Below, piece after piece: positions 59,420 to 64,000 of a stretch of 64,000 nucleotides of DNA. A program made the translations under genes and the position numbers. The notes beneath the pieces were generated by a model. It did not search any database and was not told where the DNA came from. It was given only the letters and a program-made list of their open reading frames with translations. Origin of the DNA: Dasypus novemcinctus (Eukaryota > Chordata > Mammalia > Cingulata > Dasypodidae). Each line of letters starts with the position of its first letter. The stretch's first letter is position 1. Location of the stretch: NCBI RefSeq assembly GCF_030445035.2, contig NC_080685.1, positions 112,332,432 through 112,396,431 on the forward strand, given 5' to 3'.

Positions 59420-59853
59420 AGCCCTATTTACTACAGCTGATCTAAGATTGAACAGCCAATCTGCATTCCACAGAGGCTGTACCTTTCTACATTCCCACCA
59501 CCAGTGAAGGAGTGTTCCTGTTTCTCCACATCCTTTCCAGAGCTTATAGTTGTTGTTGTTGTTTTTAATAAGGGCAATTCTATAAGATGTCAAATGGTAT
59601 TTCACTGTAGCTAGTGATCCCTAAGAGCTAGTGATGTTGAACATTTTTTGATGTACTTTTTGGCCATGTACATTTCCTCTTTGGAGAAATATCTATTCAA
59701 GTCTTTTGCCTGTTCTTAAATTAGGTTGCTTGTCTTTTTATTGGAGAGTTGTATGATCTCTTTGTATAACATGGATATCAAAAAACTTATTGGATATGTG
59801 GTTTCCAAATATTTTCTCCCATTGAGTAGGCTGCTTTTTTTACTTCTTCACAG
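59420..59853 (-). repeat. Old L1 3' region fragment
   Basis: CATTCCCACCACCAGTGAAG, CTAGTGATGTTGAACATTTT, TTTATTGGAGAGTTGTATGA and CCAAATATTTTCTCCCATTG are antisense L1. The younger L1 at 59855 interrupts it. Confidence 0.75.
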
Positions 59854-59854
59854 T

Positions 59855-60990
59855 CTTTTATTTTTATTTTTTACCAATTTTATTGATATATAAATCCATC
59901 CAAAGTGTACAATCAATGGTATTTGGTATAATCACATATTTATGCCTTTATCACTTCATTCATTTTTAGAGAACTTTCCTTATTCCAATAATAGTAATGG
60001 TAAAAAACAAACAAAAAACTCATCACCTATCAATCTTCCTTTGCTTTCCCTGCTGTTCACAGCAGTGCTATTCTTTTTCATTCTCTCTAGTGTATTTGTA
60101 TTTATATTTTGTAAGAACAGTCTTATATATGCATTATCAAATATATTTGTGTTTTTCATGAGATTTTACTATCTTAAGCAGTCCCATGTTAGATTTTTTA
60201 GCTTTCCTTAGACTTTCCTTTTCAACCACTGTCATACCCATATAATTGCTCTGCTAGTTACAATCACCATGATGTGCTTACACCATTTCTAATCATTTCC
60301 AAAGATTTACCAACAACCTTTTTACCAATTCTGCACAGATTAATCCTGAGCTTTCCATTCTCTACCCTCCTCCTATTTTCTGGTGACCTATATTCTAATT
60401 ATTAATTTCATGAGTTTACACAATATATTTAATTCATAATAGTGCAATCATACGATATTTATCCTTTTGTGTCTAGCTTGCTTCAGTCAACGTTATGTCC
60501 TCCCGATTTATACATATTATCATATGCTTCACAACTTAATTCCTTTTTCTGCTGCATAATATTCCAGTGTGTGTATACACCACAGTTTATTTATCCTTTT
60601 ATCAGTTGATGGACACCTGGGTTGTTTCCAGCTTTTGGCAATTGTGAATAATGCCGCTATAAATAGGTGTGCAGATGTCTGTTCATGTCTCTGCTCTCAG
60701 TTCTTCTGGGTGTAAACCTAGTAATGGTATTGCTGAGTCACATGGCAAATCTATATTCAACTTCCTCGGGAACTGCCAGATAGTGGCAGTACCATTTATA
60801 CATTCATATAGCCACAGTGGCTGTACCATTCTACAGTTCTACCACAGTCAATAAGTATTACTATCCACATCCTCTCTAGCATTTACAGTTTTCCGACTTT
60901 TTAATAGTGGTTAGTCTAATAGGTGTGAAATGATATCTCATTGTAGTTTTGATTTGTTTTTCTTTAATCGCTAGTGATGTTGAACATTTT
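59855..60990 (-). repeat. L1 3'UTR and 3' end of ORF2
   Basis: T-rich head at 59855-59880, then the same 3'UTR blocks as 20735 and 51546, passing into ORF2-end text (TTGATGGACACCTGGGTTGT, ATGGTATTGCTGAGTCACAT). The 59854/59855 junction has older L1 on one side, so this is an L1 inserted into an L1. Confidence 0.75.
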
Positions 60991-62690
60991 TTTGTGTGTT
61001 TCTTCACCATTTATAATTCCTCTTTGGGCATTTCCTTTCAAGTCTCACCCATTTTCTAATTGGGTAGTTTGTCTTTTTATTGTTGAATTGTATGATCTAT
61101 TTATAGCCATGGATATTAAACCCTTATTGGATTTGTGATTGCTAAATATTTTTTCCCATTGAGTTGGTTGCCTTTTCACCCTTTTGACAAAACCCTTTGA
61201 GGTGCAAAAGTGTTTAATTTTGAAGAGGCCCCATTTATCTATTTTTTATTTTGTTGCTTTTGCTCTGGGTATAATGTTTAAGAAACTACTACCTACCACA
61301 ATACCTTGAAGATCTTTTCTGCCATTTTCTTCTAGGAGTTTTATGGTTCTTGCTTTTATATTTAGGTCCTTAATTCATTTTTAGTTAATTTCTGTGTAAG
61401 TGTGAGATAGAGGTACCCTTTCTTTTGGATATGGATATCCAGTTCTCCCAACACCATTTCTTGAAGAGACTATTCTGGCCCAGCTGGGAGGGCTTGACTG
61501 CCTTGTCAAAAGTTACTTGACCATAGATGTGAGGGTCTATTTCTGAGTTCTTAATTTGATTCTATTGGTCAGTGTTTCTGTCTTTATGCCAGTACCATGC
61601 TGTTTTTACCACTGTAGTTAAGTAATATGCTTAAAGTCAGAAAGTGAGTGTTCTCCAACTTTGTTCTTTTTAAAGATATTTTTGGCTGTCCTGGACCCCT
61701 TAACCTTCCAAATAAATTTGAGAATTGGTTTTTCCATTTCTGCAAAAAAGTGTGATGGTGTATTTATTGGATTTGTGTTGAATCTGTAAATCGGTTTGGG
61801 TAGAACTGACATCATAATGATAGTCATCCGATCCATGAACACAGCATGTCCTTACATTTATTTAAGTCTTTGGTTTCTTTCAGCAATGTTTCATAATTTT
61901 CTTAATACAGGTTCTTTATGTCCTTGGTTAAATTTATTCCTAAATATCTGATTGTTTTAGTTGCTATGATAAATGGAATTTTTTTTCTGATTTCCTCCTT
62001 AGAATGCACATCAGTAGTGTATAGAAATGCTGTTGATTTTTGCATATTATTATTGTATCCCACCACTTTGCTGAATTGTCTGTTAGTTCTGGTAGCTTCG
62101 TTGTGGATTTTTCAGGAGATTCTTGCTATAGGATCCTATCATCAGGGAATAGTTTTACTTCTTCCTTTCCTATTTGGGTACCTATTATTTCTTTATCTAG
62201 TCTAATTGCTCTAGTTAGAGCCTCTAGCACAATATTGAATAATAATGGTGACAGTGGGTGTCCTTCCCTTGTTCCTGATCTCAGCAGGAAAGCTTTCAGT
62301 AGTTCACCATTGAGTCAATGCTAGCTGTAGGATTTTCATATATGTACTTTACCATATTGAGAAAGGTTCCTTCTATTCCTATCTTTTGGATAAAAGGTGG
62401 TATATTTTGTCAACTGCCTTTTCTGCATCAATTGAGAGGATCATGTGATTTTTCTTTTTCAATTTATCAATATGTTTAGTGTTGTTTATGAATTCTGAAA
62501 ATAGATATTGGATTGTATTTATAAACTGGTTTGTTCCTCTGGGTGTATTAGATTGTATTAGACTCAGAGGTTTCACTTTTACTTTATTAAGTCAAGATTA
62601 GGACTTTTATTTTACGATGTCATTAGGGCGACTTGTTTTGAGTCTCTGTTCCATCCCTTTCGTGTACAACTTCATTGTGTCCTTAGTCTG
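60991..62690 (-). pseudogene. L1 ORF2 remnant (reverse transcriptase and C-terminal region)
   Basis: The minus-strand frame 62576-62379 contains KKKNHMILSIDAEKAVDKIY, the reverse transcriptase motif that precedes the catalytic palm. The frame 61842-61618 contains ILKFIWKVKGSRTAKNIFKK and LSDFKH, the later C-terminal block. Many stops and frameshifts separate them. Just beyond 62580 the text jumps to endonuclease-start sequence, so the middle of ORF2 is missing. Confidence 0.8.
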
Positions 62691-64000
62691 AGGTGAGTTT
62701 CTTGTAGACAGCATAAAGATACTTACTATTTTTTAAAAAACATTTTGTCAGTCTATATCTTTTGATTAGTGAAATCAAGCTATTAATATTTGATGTTATT
62801 ACTATAAAGAAATTACTTCATCCATTTTGTCCTTTGGCTTTCTATTGTCATATCTTACTGTTGTCTGTCTTTTTACCCTTTAATTTACCCTTCCTAACAA
62901 TTTTCATTCTGTACTCTTCTTCAAGTCTCTTATCCTTATTTTTTCCTTTCAGGCTGCTGTACTCTATTTTGTATCTCCTATAAATCTGGTTTTTTGGTAA
63001 CATACCCTCTCAGTTTTTGTTTGTCTATGAAGACTTTAAGTTCACCCTCATTTTGAAGGACAGTTTTGCTGGATAAAAAATTATTGACTGACAGTTTTTA
63101 TCTTTAAGTATCTTAGATACATCAAACCACTTTCTTCTCACCTCCTTAGTTTCTGATGAAAGATCAGTATTTAATCTTTTTGAGGTTCCTTTAAATGCAA
63201 TGTATTGTTTTGGGTTTTTTTGCTGCTTTCAGAATCCTTTCTGTATCTCTAATATTTTTCATTCTGAATAGTAGGTATCTTGGTGTAGGTTTATTCATAT
63301 TTGTTCTGTTTGGGGTGCTTTGTCCATCTTGGATATTTGTATTTGTGTCTTTATAAAGTTTGGGAAATTTTCAGTCATTTTTCCTCAAGTATTCTTTCTA
63401 TCCCTTTTCCATTTACATCTCCTTCTGGGTCACCAGTAAAGCATATTTTTGTGCATTTCACATTGCTATCAGATTCCTGAGACCCTGTTCTATTTTTCCT
63501 TTCTTTTTTCTTTCTGTTTTCCTGTCTTTTCAAGTTCAGATGTTTTCCTGATTTCACTAATTCTGTCTTCCATCAATTCAGATCTTCTTTTCTATGTTTC
63601 TGATGTATTTTAAACATCTTCATTGTGTCTTTCATTCACATAAACACGGTTACTTTTCTTTGCAGGCTTTCAAATTGTTCTTTATGCTCATTCAATGTTT
63701 TCTTAATATTCCTTTATCTCTTTAGTCATATTTTCCTTCAATTCTTTGAATTGATTAAGGAGATTTGTGTGATATCCTTGATTAGTTATCTTAAATTCTC
63801 TGTCTCATCAGGATATGTGGTTTGTTCCTTTGGCTAGGCTATCTCCTCCTGTTTCCTAGCATGGCTTATAAATTTTGCTTATGTCTAGGCATTTGAATAT
63901 ATTGGTGAATTTACTTTGATAGACAATTTCTGTCTCTTGCCTAGTGGTTTTTTTCACAGCTCTTCTTTGATTTTTGGTTCAACTTATTCTGAGTCTTAAA
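62691..64000 (-). pseudogene. L1 endonuclease start and ORF1 remnant, running off the window
   Basis: GAGTTTCTTGTAGACAGCAT at about 62695 is the antisense of the ORF2 endonuclease region. Farther right, the minus-strand frame 63557-63375 reads CTKICFTGDPEGDVNGKGIE then RILEEK, matching the ORF1p step NI-I-GVPEGE seen at 7407 and 26215, with several substitutions. The antisense block TTGATTAAGGAGATTTGTG at about 63755 aligns with 7833 and 26718. Truncated by the window edge. Confidence 0.7.

Overview
This window is nuclear DNA of a placental mammal, very probably a xenarthran and most likely an armadillo (Dasypus). The strongest evidence is several copies of a long tRNA-derived SINE of the armadillo DAS type, with A and B boxes and perfect 15-bp target-site duplications. 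MIR, MER5A-like, L1 and MaLR/ERVL-like LTR copies at many ages surround them. There is no operon structure, CRISPR array, rRNA gene or free-standing tRNA gene. Most open frames in the window are read-through of retroelements.

Layout. 1-8.1 kb is a nest of LINE material: an L1 3'-end copy, an orphan L1 5'UTR, and a minus-strand L1 split by a younger 2.7-kb insertion that itself carries a SINE and a small LTR. 8.1-23.6 kb is older sequence with scattered MIR, MER5A, LTR and SINE copies and two weak exon candidates. 24.0-28.1 kb is a long minus-strand L1 with a complete-looking 5' end. 29.6-30.05 kb is a CpG island with three tandem ZNF143/THAP11-like motifs and a good splice donor, the likely start of a plus-strand gene. 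31-41 kb is old L1, LTR and SINE sequence.

The one gene I can support is on the plus strand. Three coding exons (41794-41939, 51234-51383, 58760-58893) join in a single open frame with matching phases (-/1, 1/1, 1/0) and encode about 143 lysine- and glutamate-rich residues. I do not recognise the protein. The first intron between them appears to begin with GC instead of GT. The CpG-island exon is the natural upstream partner, but the link is inferred. The gene presumably continues beyond the right edge of the window.

The clearest structural event lies inside the first of these introns: a 1,824-bp direct tandem duplication (about 44127-47774). The middle repeat copy is a chimera of its left and right neighbours, with the switch confined to 41 bp. 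This is the expected scar of unequal crossing-over between two L1-derived 3'-end copies in the same orientation. The right end (59.4-64.0 kb) is another L1 nest that runs off the window.

All family assignments are by eye. Repeat boundaries are approximate unless a target-site duplication is stated.
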